Shown here piece by piece: positions 11,488-17,953 of a stretch of 24,931 nucleotides of DNA. This stretch comes from a virus. The notes beneath the pieces were generated by a model. It ran no database searches and had not been told where the DNA came from. It saw only the letters and a program-made list of their open reading frames with translations. A program made the position numbers and the translations under genes. The stretch lies in IMG/VR virus record IMGVR_UViG_3300005435_000049, positions 1 to 24,931 of that record; one strand, 5' to 3'. The number at the start of each line of letters is the position of its first letter. The stretch's first letter is position 1.

Positions 11488-11512
11488 AACCAAAACCAAA
11501 ACCAAAACCAAC
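11488..11512. repeat. tandem CCAAAA repeat
   Basis: AACCAAAACCAAAACCAAAA followed by CCAAC: three perfect 6-nt units with partial flanking units. A similar GGTTTTGGTTTTG lies at 13211-13223 on the opposite strand and GTTGGTTTTGTTTGG at 11167-11181. Iteron, protein-binding or replication use is possible. Confidence 0.6.
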
Positions 11513-11634
11513 AGAATCTTCTATACTATAAAAATTAGGTTAATATATAATAGTTATAGTTACTTTGTAGTCAATCGGTATAGAGTTTCTTTATTAAGAG
11601 CTTGATCAAACCCAAACGAAACCAAATCTGACCC

Positions 11635-11664
11635 TTGTTTACCCTAGAGGGTCCTCTATATAAT
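11635..11664 (+). promoter_or_regulatory. plus-strand leaderless promoter with palindromic spacer
   Basis: TATAAT at 11659-11664 and TTGTTT at 11635-11640, spacer 18 nt; the ATG at 11672 is seven bases beyond the -10, so the mRNA should start at the start codon. The spacer holds the perfect palindrome ACCCTAGAGGGT (11641-11652), well placed for a repressor. Confidence 0.55.
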
Positions 11665-11671
11665 AAATAGT

Positions 11672-12055
11672 ATGAGCTTCGACATCGTTGACGGGAAAGT
11701 CATACCACATATTCCGGGTCAGAAAACGTGTAACATCTGTAACCGTAGCCGGCCCTACAGCTACTTTGCCAAGACTGGAAGGTACCACAAGCCCTACTGC
11801 AAGCCCTGTTACAAAGCGTACCAGTCGCAGCGTGGTAAGGTCGACCGCATGGAGAACCGTTCGCTTACCATTGTAGAGTTCCGGGACTATTGGTTGCCCC
11901 TCATGATTGAGGCTGGAGAGGCACCCTGGGCTGACCCGGAGTACAAGACAACGGAGGAACTGGTTAAGGAGACAGCCCCTACGCTTTCCGAACAGGAAAA
12001 GACGGCGCGGCACAACGCCATCGTTGCGGAGCTGAACCGCACCGTCCCCTCCTAG
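11672..12055 (+). CDS. zinc-finger protein resembling the N-terminus of endonuclease VII
   Basis: 127 residues. CNICNRSRPYSYF at residues 20-32, then YCKPCYKAYQSQR at about 42-54, form a CxxC...CxxC zinc knuckle like that opening recombination endonuclease VII-type HNH proteins, but no catalytic Asp/His/Asn block follows; the C-terminal half is helical. It may therefore be a regulator or a truncated nuclease. No ribosome site; leaderless promoter. It is the only plus-strand gene left of the virion genes and converges on 12062-12400. Confidence 0.65.
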   Translation: MSFDIVDGKVIPHIPGQKTCNICNRSRPYSYFAKTGRYHKPYCKPCYKAYQSQRGKVDRMENRSLTIVEFRDYWLPLMIEAGEAPWADPEYKTTEELVKETAPTLSEQEKTARHNAIVAELNRTVPS

Positions 12056-12061
12056 TTCAGG

Positions 12062-12400
12062 TCAGCCGACCTTCGTGCACTGGTACCGATGCTGCGAAGG
12101 ACTCAATGCCTTCGGGTGCTGGACGGTCGGCGTCTTGTGAGAGATGGTCACATCCCCGTTTGATGACGCCCCTGTGGTGTCTGCTCCCTGCATCGCCGCA
12201 ACCTGCGCCTGCAAGTCAGCGACCTGACTGTCCATGCCGGCCTTCTCGAGGACGCCACCGAGGATGGCCGCACCCAATGCGAGGCCGACCAGTGTACGGC
12301 GGGTGAAGGTGTGCTTGTGCTTCCACCACGACGCCTTCACGGGCCCCGAAGGGGCCGGCGCCGAAGGGTCGGGCAGCACACCCGTGATCGTACCCTTCAT
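12062..12400 (-). CDS. membrane-anchored protein, 112 aa
   Basis: AAAGGGAAATGAA precedes the ATG at 12400. Pro/Ala-rich N-terminus, a basic stretch WWKHKHTFTRR, a helix LVGLALGAAILGGVL at about 37-51, then a coiled coil (SQVADLQAQVAAMQG) and a polar tail with one Cys. Basic side inside means the coiled coil would face outward. Role unknown; spanin- or exclusion-like functions are possible but unsupported. Confidence 0.65.
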   Translation of the reverse strand: MKGTITGVLPDPSAPAPSGPVKASWWKHKHTFTRRTLVGLALGAAILGGVLEKAGMDSQVADLQAQVAAMQGADTTGASSNGDVTISHKTPTVQHPKALSPSQHRYQCTKVG

Positions 12401-12428
12401 TTCATTTCCCTTTCTGTCGGGAAGGCAC

Positions 12429-12448
12429 GATAGGGCCCCCGCCCTACC
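12429..12448 (-). terminator. hairpin after the 12460 gene
   Basis: GATAGGGC (12429-12436) and GCCCTACC (12441-12448) form an 8-bp stem (one wobble) with a CCCC loop, 11 nt downstream of the stop at 12460. No U tract. Confidence 0.5.
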
Positions 12449-12459
12449 GCACCCACCTA

Positions 12460-12648
12460 TCAGAAAGTGACCGTGGTCTTCCAGTCCTCGTTACACATGG
12501 ACCCTTCCGGGTTGTCTCCCGGTTCCGGGTTGCCTGCACACCACATGTCGGACTGCTCGAGCACCCACGACCCGTTCGCGTCCTGACCAATCAACGGCTG
12601 ACCCTGAAGTTCCGTACCGTGTTTGCGGCACGTGAAGACGAATTCCAT
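12460..12648 (-). CDS. Cys-rich small protein, 62 aa, paralogue of 8890-9090
   Basis: ATG at 12648 with GAAGGG seven bases upstream; the longer frame to 12777 is not supported. MEFVFTCRKHGTELQGQPLI, then SDMWCAGN, MCNEDW and KTTVTF follow the same Cys/His/Trp pattern as 8890-9090, 3.4 kb away. Probably zinc-binding. Function unknown. Confidence 0.65.
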   Translation of the reverse strand: MEFVFTCRKHGTELQGQPLIGQDANGSWVLEQSDMWCAGNPEPGDNPEGSMCNEDWKTTVTF

Positions 12649-12661
12649 TACCGTACCCTTC

Positions 12662-12820
12662 TCAGCACTGACCGTCGCATGCGAACCAACCGACCGTACC
12701 CCGCGTTTCGTACCCGCCCACCCCGACGATCGTCCACCCCTCGTTCTGGGTCGACTCGTCCCCGTAGTGAACAACAAGAGGTGCGATGACCATCGTGACG
12801 ATGATCAGGATCTTCTTCAT
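12662..12820 (-). CDS. small secreted or membrane peptide, 52 aa
   Basis: AAGGG eight bases before the ATG at 12820. MKKILIIVTMVIAPLVVHYG is a classic signal or anchor segment (two Lys, then a hydrophobic core). The remainder (GDESTQNEGWTIVGVGGYET, then RGTVGWFACDGQC) has two Cys at the end that could form a disulfide outside the cell. No lipobox. Function unknown. Confidence 0.6.
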   Translation of the reverse strand: MKKILIIVTMVIAPLVVHYGDESTQNEGWTIVGVGGYETRGTVGWFACDGQC

Positions 12821-12849
12821 GTTCTAGACCCTTCTGGTATGGAAGGAGT

Positions 12850-12873
12850 GGGTACGATCTTTCGATCGTACCC
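12850..12873 (-). terminator. 10-bp hairpin with GAAA tetraloop
   Basis: GGGTACGATC (12850-12859) and GATCGTACCC (12864-12873) with a 4-nt loop that reads GAAA on the minus strand. It begins 16 nt after the stop at 12890. U-less but very stable; likely the 3' end of that transcript. Confidence 0.65.
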
Positions 12874-12889
12874 CACCCACCTTACCAGA

Positions 12890-13192
12890 TCAGGACTGGT
12901 CGGTCTCGACGTCGTCGATGGTCATCTGGTTCTCGTCCACGACCGTCTCGGTCTGCACCGACTCGTCCTTCTTGAGCAGGTTCTTCGGAGCGTACTTGTT
13001 GTCGAACCAGTTCTTCAGGTCCTCGACCGTGACCTTCTTCTTTCCGTCCTCGCCCACGAAGGACTTGATGTAACCCTTCCCGACGTAGGTGTACAGCATC
13101 TGCGGGGGCAGCTCCTTTTCCACACCCAGGTTCGCGATCCACCCGTTGACGACCTTCGTGGCCTGGTACGGGGAGTACGTGGTGTTCAACAT
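12890..13192 (-). CDS. HTH-like phage protein, 100 aa, related to 5684-6229
   Basis: AAAGGGG precedes the ATG at 13192. SPYQATKVVNGWIANLG, then PPQMLYTYVGKGYIKSF and KVTVEDLKNWFDNKY, look like a compact helix-turn-helix module; the last 25 residues are acidic and disordered. It shares the PQ-hh-Y-x-Y-V/I block with the 5684-6229 product. Probably DNA-binding; exact role unknown. Confidence 0.7.
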   Translation of the reverse strand: MLNTTYSPYQATKVVNGWIANLGVEKELPPQMLYTYVGKGYIKSFVGEDGKKKVTVEDLKNWFDNKYAPKNLLKKDESVQTETVVDENQMTIDDVETDQS

Positions 13193-13234
13193 TTTCTTAC
13201 CCCTTTTTCCGGTTTTGGTTTTGCTGTTGATATT

Positions 13235-13240
13235 AGTATA
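13235..13240 (-). promoter_or_regulatory. possible -10 element upstream of 13192 gene
   Basis: TATACT in the context GCTATATACTAATATC, about 43 nt before the ATG at 13192. No good -35 at 16-18 nt spacing, so only a partial promoter is seen. The direct repeat GCGCTAT...GCGCTAT lies just upstream (13265-13282). Confidence 0.3.
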
Positions 13241-13309
13241 TAGCGGGATCTTGCAGTTACATACGCGCTATTTGGCGCTATTATTCATGATCTTTTTTGA
13301 CCGTGTGTA

Positions 13310-13364
13310 CTAGATGGTCATATATAGGTAGGGGTTATTACCGTACCTATATATGACGGTCTAG
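13310..13364. repeat. long AT-rich inverted repeat (14 + 5 bp)
   Basis: GTCATATATAGGTA (13317-13330) and TACCTATATATGAC (13344-13357) are exact inverted copies; after a 2-nt mismatch, CTAGA (13310-13314) and TCTAG (13360-13364) extend the stem. The loop is 13 nt. It starts 12 nt after the stop of the 13377 gene. It could be a terminator, an operator or a cruciform-forming site. Confidence 0.75.
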
Positions 13365-13376
13365 GACCGTACCGTA

Positions 13377-13571
13377 CTAACTGTTACATTCACACTTATT
13401 AGTAACGGACCGTACCATTCCACAACCCGGACAAACCTTACCGGACCGGACGGTCTGGACCTGCTTGGACCGTCCGAACTTGAACGGTGAAGCAGCACGG
13501 TCCGTATAAGCACCGTCCTTCATGAACCGAAAATCGTTCCTTACCGTACCGTTCAGGTCCTGATAGGACAT
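13377..13571 (-). CDS. small CxxC zinc protein, 64 aa
   Basis: AAAGGAACGGTC precedes the ATG at 13571. The C-terminus carries CPGCGMVRSVTNKCEC, four Cys in a knuckle; the rest is polar and basic (FKFGRSKQVQTVRSGK). The DNA is unusual: the pentamer ACGGT/ACCGT recurs through it in all frames, as in its flanks. Function unknown. Confidence 0.6.
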   Translation of the reverse strand: MSYQDLNGTVRNDFRFMKDGAYTDRAASPFKFGRSKQVQTVRSGKVCPGCGMVRSVTNKCECNS

Positions 13572-13653
13572 GACCGTTCCTTTCCAGACTGATAGTATCG
13601 TTTTTTGACCTGTCCTATTTTTTTGTTTGCTATTTTGTTTTGCTTGTAACTAT

Positions 13654-13683
13654 ATTATACTAGAGGATCTTGGTCCAAGTCAA
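13654..13683 (-). promoter_or_regulatory. minus-strand promoter, TTGACT-N18-TATAAT
   Basis: TATAAT at 13654-13659 and TTGACT at 13678-13683, spacer 18 nt. It gives a leader of about 75 nt before the ATG at 13571. Closest match to the sigma-70 consensus in the window. Confidence 0.7.
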
Positions 13684-13825
13684 TGCCCCTGGGTCTCAGA
13701 TAGAGTAGGAGCATTTTCGCATGTGTTACCAGGTCATACCGTACCTTCGTCGGCAGATTTGACCATATAATATACACGAGAAAAGTCGCCAGAAACTGCA
13801 GATTTTCCACGTATTTACCAATAAG

Positions 13826-13855
13826 TTGCGTACATTACGGGTAATAAGCTATCAT
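13826..13855 (+). promoter_or_regulatory. plus-strand virion promoter, TTGCGT-N18-TATCAT
   Basis: TTGCGT at 13826-13831 and TATCAT at 13850-13855, spacer 18 nt, 42 nt before the first virion gene. The same form recurs at 19724-19753, suggesting a distinct (late) promoter class. Confidence 0.5.
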
Positions 13856-13897
13856 ATAGGAAGGAGCTTTGTCCTGAAAGCCTAGGGAGGCGACCAA

Positions 13898-14185
13898 ATG
13901 GCTTACGATCCTGAGGCGCTTGATGGACTGAGGATGGAGCAGGACCTCACAGGTGCTACTGATGCCGAGCTGGCGAACGAGATCTTCAGTCAGAACGCAG
14001 CACGAGCGGCGCTGAAGATCACCCACCTTGCCTTCAACAGTGCGAATGAGCAGCTTCAGTACCGCGCAGCTACGTACATCACCGACCGCGTCCTCGGCCC
14101 TGTGAAGAGTGCAGGCCTGAAGGGCGACGATCAGAAGGATGCCCTGGCTGAGTTCGTCAAGGGTATCGTGAACAACAACGCCTAG
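13898..14185 (+). CDS. candidate small terminase subunit, 95 aa
   Basis: AGGGAGGCGACCAA precedes the ATG. All-helical: MAYDPEALDGLRMEQDLTGA, then QNAARAALKITHLAFNSANE and LQYRAATYITDRVLGPV. The last block resembles the helical region of actinophage small terminases, where a chain of helices ends in an A-x-YVxDRxLG motif. It heads the virion operon, two genes before the large subunit, which supports the call; it would recognise packaging sites on DNA. Uncertain without profile comparison. Confidence 0.5.
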   Translation: MAYDPEALDGLRMEQDLTGATDAELANEIFSQNAARAALKITHLAFNSANEQLQYRAATYITDRVLGPVKSAGLKGDDQKDALAEFVKGIVNNNA

Positions 14186-14197
14186 AGCCACAACAAA

Positions 14198-14227
14198 GGC
14201 CCTGTGGAATCTGTGCAGCCTAGGGCC
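14198..14227 (+). other. small hairpin between first two virion genes
   Basis: GGCCCT (14198-14203) and AGGGCC (14222-14227) enclose TGTGGAATCTGTGC-like sequence that recurs (17 of 18 bases) at 19648-19665, inside the end of the portal gene. It could be an RNA-processing or attenuation element. Confidence 0.3.
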
Positions 14228-14246
14228 GCCCGCGATGGAGGACATC

Positions 14247-14582
14247 ATGACGTTTGGTTTCAAGGCCCTTGGCACCAAGGATGAGGTCATCGAGCAGCTG
14301 AAGGCCTACGACGACACCAACTTCGGAGACCTGGGTAAGGCAGTCAGGGATCTGATCGTTGGGAACCTCGAGGCTACTTCCGGGATGACTGCGCATTCGC
14401 AGGACCAGTGGGGGCTGCGCTACGTAGTCGAGGGGCACGGACACGGCGATGCGAATAGCATCAGTGTCACGCTGAAGTGCGATGCGTGCTGGGTGCCACA
14501 GGCTAAGGCTGACGAGCCTGGGGCCGACCCGACGCCGACTCCCAACACCGACGTGCCTGCGCAGAGCGGTCCGGTCGGCTGA
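14247..14582 (+). CDS. hypothetical protein, 111 aa
   Basis: The ATG at 14247 has GGAGG five bases upstream and is preferred over the ATG at 14235. A helical start (KALGTKDEVIEQLKAYDDTN), a strand-rich middle (RYVVEGHGHGDANSISVTLK) with CDAC, and a Pro/Asp/Thr-rich tail (ADEPGADPTPTPNTDVPAQ). Possibly a small virion or assembly protein; not recognised. Confidence 0.65.
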   Translation: MTFGFKALGTKDEVIEQLKAYDDTNFGDLGKAVRDLIVGNLEATSGMTAHSQDQWGLRYVVEGHGHGDANSISVTLKCDACWVPQAKADEPGADPTPTPNTDVPAQSGPVG

Positions 14583-14601
14583 AGTCCTGAGGAGGGGAAC
14601 C

Positions 14602-15978
14602 GTGCCCACAGTGCCGGGGATTACATACGTACAAGTACACGATGTACTCTACCGTGGGGACGGTTCCTTTGACTCTGGCTTCATCGAGTTTAGGCTGACA
14701 CAGCAGATTCACAAGTCAGGCGCTGTTGTCCTAACGCCTACGACGTGGGTTGTGCCTGTAGGGACCAATAATGATGGGGCCTTTTCGGTTTCCTTGCCGG
14801 CCAGTGACGACACCAGCCTGAGCCCGGCCAGTTGGTTTTATCAGGTGCAGGTACGTACAAAGGAATGGAACGAGACCTTTTACATGCCGGTGCTTATTGC
14901 ATTGGCTGGAACTGGTGCTACACTTTCGCAGCTGCTCGACCACGTAGCAGTGCCACAAGCGCCGGGCTTTGACCTTGCGGGGTTCCTTCAGAAGACCGGT
15001 GGCACCATGACAGGTGCCTTGATTCTGTCCGGAGATCCCACTGTCCCTTTGGGCGCGGCGACCAAGCAGTTTGCGGAGAGCCTTGCAGCTGCAGGTACGC
15101 CTGATGCGACCACGACGGCGAAGGGTAAGATCAAGCTCGCAGGGGACCTTGCTGGTACTGCGGACTTACCCTTGGTACCTGGATTGGCGAACAAGGCCGC
15201 TGCGAGCCACTCGCACGCTGAATCGGACATCACCCAGCTAGTGACTGACCTGAACACCTTGAGTACCTCAATTGCAGGCAAGGTGCCCTCGTCGCTAGTA
15301 ACTACAAAGGGTGACCTGCTTGCTGCTACCGGTAGCGGGGTACTGAGCCGTCTAGGGGTCGGTTCAAATAACCAGGTGCTCACTGCTGACAGCACACAAA
15401 CTACAGGAGTGAAGTGGGCAGCAGTTGCAGGTGGTAGCGGACCCATACTGTACATTCCTGGTGGGTACGGGCTTACGTCCGTTACGGGGGATCCCCTAGC
15501 CTACCAGAACACGCAGCCTGCGGGTACCAACTTCATCTGGTACATGCGCCTACCAACGCCAGCAAGCGGCACCGCGACCAACCTCTGGGTTGCCTGTGGT
15601 ACATCGGGTGCGTACGATGGCACCACTACACCTAACCAGATCGGCATCTACGACGACACGGGCGCCAAGCTCGGAGCGACGGCTGACGACAGCACTCTAT
15701 GGGGTGCCATTGGCTGGCGCGGCGGTGCAGTTGTCGGAGGCGCTGCCAGTATTGGCACTTCGTACTTCTACCTCCTGGCCCTAATCCGTGGATACTCGAA
15801 CGAACAGTTCTGTTTCCCCGGTGCCCCTGTGGACTCCCACACCTTTGCCTCGCGCGGCCCTGGACAGACTAAGCGGCGTTGCGGTTACTTCAGTGGTGCT
15901 ATTGCACTGCCTGCTAGCTTTGACCCGACGACGTATGGTACCGAATCGGGGTTCGGGTTCCTTTGCGGGGTGAGCTAA
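14602..15978 (+). CDS. tail fibre / receptor-binding-like protein, 458 aa
   Basis: GTG at 14602 with AGGAGGGG four bases upstream; the longer frame from 14482 is not supported. Residues 131-138 KTGGTMTG and 145-157 DPTVPLGAATKQF are the repeat signature of phage tail fibres, followed by GKIKLAGDLAGTADLPLVPG. The N-terminal 110 residues look like a beta-sandwich attachment domain; the C-terminal 130 residues (GGYGLTSVTGDPLAYQ, later RGYSNEQFCFPGAP) are a Gly/Thr-rich receptor-type domain. It is placed before the large terminase, away from the usual tail genes. It ends in a TAATG overlap with the terminase. Confidence 0.8.
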   Translation: MPTVPGITYVQVHDVLYRGDGSFDSGFIEFRLTQQIHKSGAVVLTPTTWVVPVGTNNDGAFSVSLPASDDTSLSPASWFYQVQVRTKEWNETFYMPVLIALAGTGATLSQLLDHVAVPQAPGFDLAGFLQKTGGTMTGALILSGDPTVPLGAATKQFAESLAAAGTPDATTTAKGKIKLAGDLAGTADLPLVPGLANKAAASHSHAESDITQLVTDLNTLSTSIAGKVPSSLVTTKGDLLAATGSGVLSRLGVGSNNQVLTADSTQTTGVKWAAVAGGSGPILYIPGGYGLTSVTGDPLAYQNTQPAGTNFIWYMRLPTPASGTATNLWVACGTSGAYDGTTTPNQIGIYDDTGAKLGATADDSTLWGAIGWRGGAVVGGAASIGTSYFYLLALIRGYSNEQFCFPGAPVDSHTFASRGPGQTKRRCGYFSGAIALPASFDPTTYGTESGFGFLCGVS

Positions 15979-17429
15979 TGAGCCTTACAGTCGACAAGGA
16001 GAAGTACTTCAAGTCGATTAACTACCACCCCCACCCTGAGCAGCGCAGGTTCCACGACTCGAAGGCACGGTTCCGGATCTGCTGTTGCGGCCGTCGGTTT
16101 GGTAAGTCTACGATGGCTGCGCGCGACCTTGAGCCTTACCTGTTTATTCCGAAGACGCGTTACTGGATTGTCGGGCCTACCTATGACCTGGGCGAGAAGG
16201 AGTTCCGGGTTATTTGGGATGACCTGATGATTGGTCAGGGCTTCGGTAGGGACAAGCGAATCAAGAAGGCGTACAACAAGAAGCAAGGGGACATGTACAT
16301 TGAGTTCCCCTGGCAGTCGCGCCTAGAGGTCCGATCGGCAGAGCATCCAGATCTTCTGGTTGGTGACGCTCTCAATGGCGTTATTATGTCCGAGGCGGCC
16401 AAGCAGAAGGAAGCAACTTGGAAGAAGTACATTCGTCCTGCGCTGACTGACTATCGAGGGTTCGCAACGTTTCCTACTACTCCTGAGGGCTACAACTGGC
16501 TGCACAGGATGTGGCAGTACGGCCAGGACCCCGATCGCCCTAACTACGAGTCGTGGCAGTTCCCTTCCTGGGCTAACACGGTTATCTACCCTGATGGGTA
16601 CGATGACGAAGAGATCCAGGAGATGAAGCGTTCGACTATTCCTGAATGGTTTGCACAGGAAATCGGCGCAGAGTTCTCAGCCTTTGTCGGAAAGATCTAC
16701 GGCGAGTGGCGTGAGACCGTTCATGTCAAGAAGCATACGTTCAACCCTGCATGGCCGAACTACATCGCCTTTGACTGGGGCTTTACGAACCCCATGGCGG
16801 CGATCGAGTTCCAGGTCGCACCTGATGACACTGTGTACATCTGGCGTGAGTACTACAAGGCCTTTGTCACGCTGAACTCGGCCCTAGAAGAGATGAAGGC
16901 ACGGGAACAGCCTAAGGGCTATCGCCTGGACCTAGCCTTTGGCGACGCAGCCGACCCTGAAGCCTGTGTTACTGTCAGCGAAAAGTTGGTCGGGTGTTAC
17001 GCGGATCCCAAGGCTAAGGAGAACTGGCGCGACGGTGTAATGACCGTCAAGAAGGCCTTGGGGATGCGCGAGACAGGCCTGTACGACGAATACGAGCGCC
17101 CGATCGAGCGGCCTGGGCTGTATGTTGACCACTCCTGTAAGAATGTAATCAGGGAGTTCAACAACTACAAGTCGAAGGAACCTGTTAACGGTTCGAACGT
17201 TCCTGAGATGGGCCAGAAGGTCGAAGACCATGCTATGGATGCTATTAGGTATGGTCTAGTACACTTGTTCACTCTGGGCGCGAGTCACCACCTGGATGAG
17301 GTCATGGGGCTTCCTTCGCCTTACCGTGACCCTGATCCTGGTGACCTTAACAGGCTAGCGGGAATGCGAGTAGTTCCTAGCTCTGAACTCGACCACGGCA
17401 TGTTCGTGGCATCCGAACTAGTGTTCTAG
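15978..17429 (+). CDS. terL: terminase large subunit
   Basis: 483 residues. ATPase: Walker A CGRRFGKST at 37-45, Walker B GVIMSEA at 134-140 with catalytic Glu139. Nuclease: FDWGFTNP with Asp266, GDAADPE with Asp323, and DHAMDAIRYG at 417-426, the RNase H-fold metal site. It packages DNA into the prohead and cuts concatemers. The ATG at 15978 overlaps the fibre gene stop and has GGGGTGAG upstream; the frame from 15963 is rejected. Length is usual for the family. Confidence 0.95.
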   Translation: MSLTVDKEKYFKSINYHPHPEQRRFHDSKARFRICCCGRRFGKSTMAARDLEPYLFIPKTRYWIVGPTYDLGEKEFRVIWDDLMIGQGFGRDKRIKKAYNKKQGDMYIEFPWQSRLEVRSAEHPDLLVGDALNGVIMSEAAKQKEATWKKYIRPALTDYRGFATFPTTPEGYNWLHRMWQYGQDPDRPNYESWQFPSWANTVIYPDGYDDEEIQEMKRSTIPEWFAQEIGAEFSAFVGKIYGEWRETVHVKKHTFNPAWPNYIAFDWGFTNPMAAIEFQVAPDDTVYIWREYYKAFVTLNSALEEMKAREQPKGYRLDLAFGDAADPEACVTVSEKLVGCYADPKAKENWRDGVMTVKKALGMRETGLYDEYERPIERPGLYVDHSCKNVIREFNNYKSKEPVNGSNVPEMGQKVEDHAMDAIRYGLVHLFTLGASHHLDEVMGLPSPYRDPDPGDLNRLAGMRVVPSSELDHGMFVASELVF

Positions 17430-17437
17430 GAGGCGAC

Positions 17438-17953
17438 ATGCCACTCAGGGCTGCAAAGACTGTCCTTCAGCACGTGGCTAGGTACATCTTCGCCAATGGC
17501 CGTTCCATGACTGCCATTGTGCTAGGTAATGCAGGTACTGCTCTTGCTGCCCCTACTCTGGGTACCGCTACTACTGGCGGAACGCTTGCTGCAGGTACCT
17601 ACACGTACAGTAATACGGCAATCGTGAACGGTGTTGAGACTCAGGCCAGCGCCACAGCCAACCAGGTCACCACAGGATCGACGTCGACTGTAACTGTTAC
17701 GGCACCTGTGACCTCTGGTGCGACTGCCTACCGGTTCTACGGCCGTACGGGTTCCCAGCTGTTCATGAAGCAGCAGGTGAGCAACGTGTTCGTCGATGAC
17801 GGTAGCATCACGCCTGCTGTAGGCACCGCCGCCCCTGCTGCGAGTAGCGCTTCTCTGCTTCTGCCTGAGTTGCAGGGTGGTCGGCTGCTCCACGGAGTTG
17901 CTGCCGCTACCACGACCAAGCAGACTGGTGCCTATCACAACAGGGGCCTCTAA
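17438..17953 (+). CDS. Ig/FN3-like virion protein, 171 aa
   Basis: TAGGAGGCGAC precedes the ATG. GGTLAAGTYTYSNTAIVNGV, then VTTGSTSTVTVTAPVTSGAT and YRFYGRTG, form a beta-sandwich module that also begins the product at 24648. Such modules decorate heads and tails and bind surfaces weakly. The rest is Ala/Ser-rich with a polar C-terminus. It lies between terminase and portal, so a head-decorating or minor virion role is likely. Confidence 0.65.
   Translation: MPLRAAKTVLQHVARYIFANGRSMTAIVLGNAGTALAAPTLGTATTGGTLAAGTYTYSNTAIVNGVETQASATANQVTTGSTSTVTVTAPVTSGATAYRFYGRTGSQLFMKQQVSNVFVDDGSITPAVGTAAPAASSASLLLPELQGGRLLHGVAAATTTKQTGAYHNRGL

Larger units (their letters stand above)
11106..11634. other. 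AT-rich divergent control region, no genes
   Basis: Some 530 nt without a credible gene between divergent promoters. It contains a CCAAAA tandem repeat (11488-11512), an inverted relative GTTGGTTTTGTTTGG (11167-11181), an AT-rich core (11517-11560), a minus-strand TTGACT at 11569-11574 with TATTAT 16 nt on, and a five-codon ORF with a strong ribosome site at 11461. It has the look of a regulatory or replication-origin region, but no DnaA-like box set was found by eye. Confidence 0.4.
13572..13897. other. divergent intergenic region before the virion genes
   Basis: 326 nt with no credible gene. It holds a leftward promoter (13654-13683), a rightward promoter (13826-13855), T-rich runs (13601-13622) and a further isolated TATAAT on the plus strand (13766-13771) that lacks a good -35. 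It is the switch point between left-arm and virion transcription. Confidence 0.6.

Noticed and set aside
11488-11512. CCAAAA tandem repeat considered as a CRISPR array
   Set aside because: Units are only 6 nt with no spacers and no cas genes nearby.
13766-13771. Plus-strand TATAAT considered as the main virion promoter
   Set aside because: No acceptable -35 at 16-19 nt; the TTGCGT/TATCAT pair nearer the gene and repeated at 19724 is the better candidate.
14482-14601. N-terminal extension of the tail fibre gene
   Set aside because: It overlaps the previous gene in another frame, reads as Arg/Pro-rich filler, and the GTG at 14602 has a near-perfect ribosome site.
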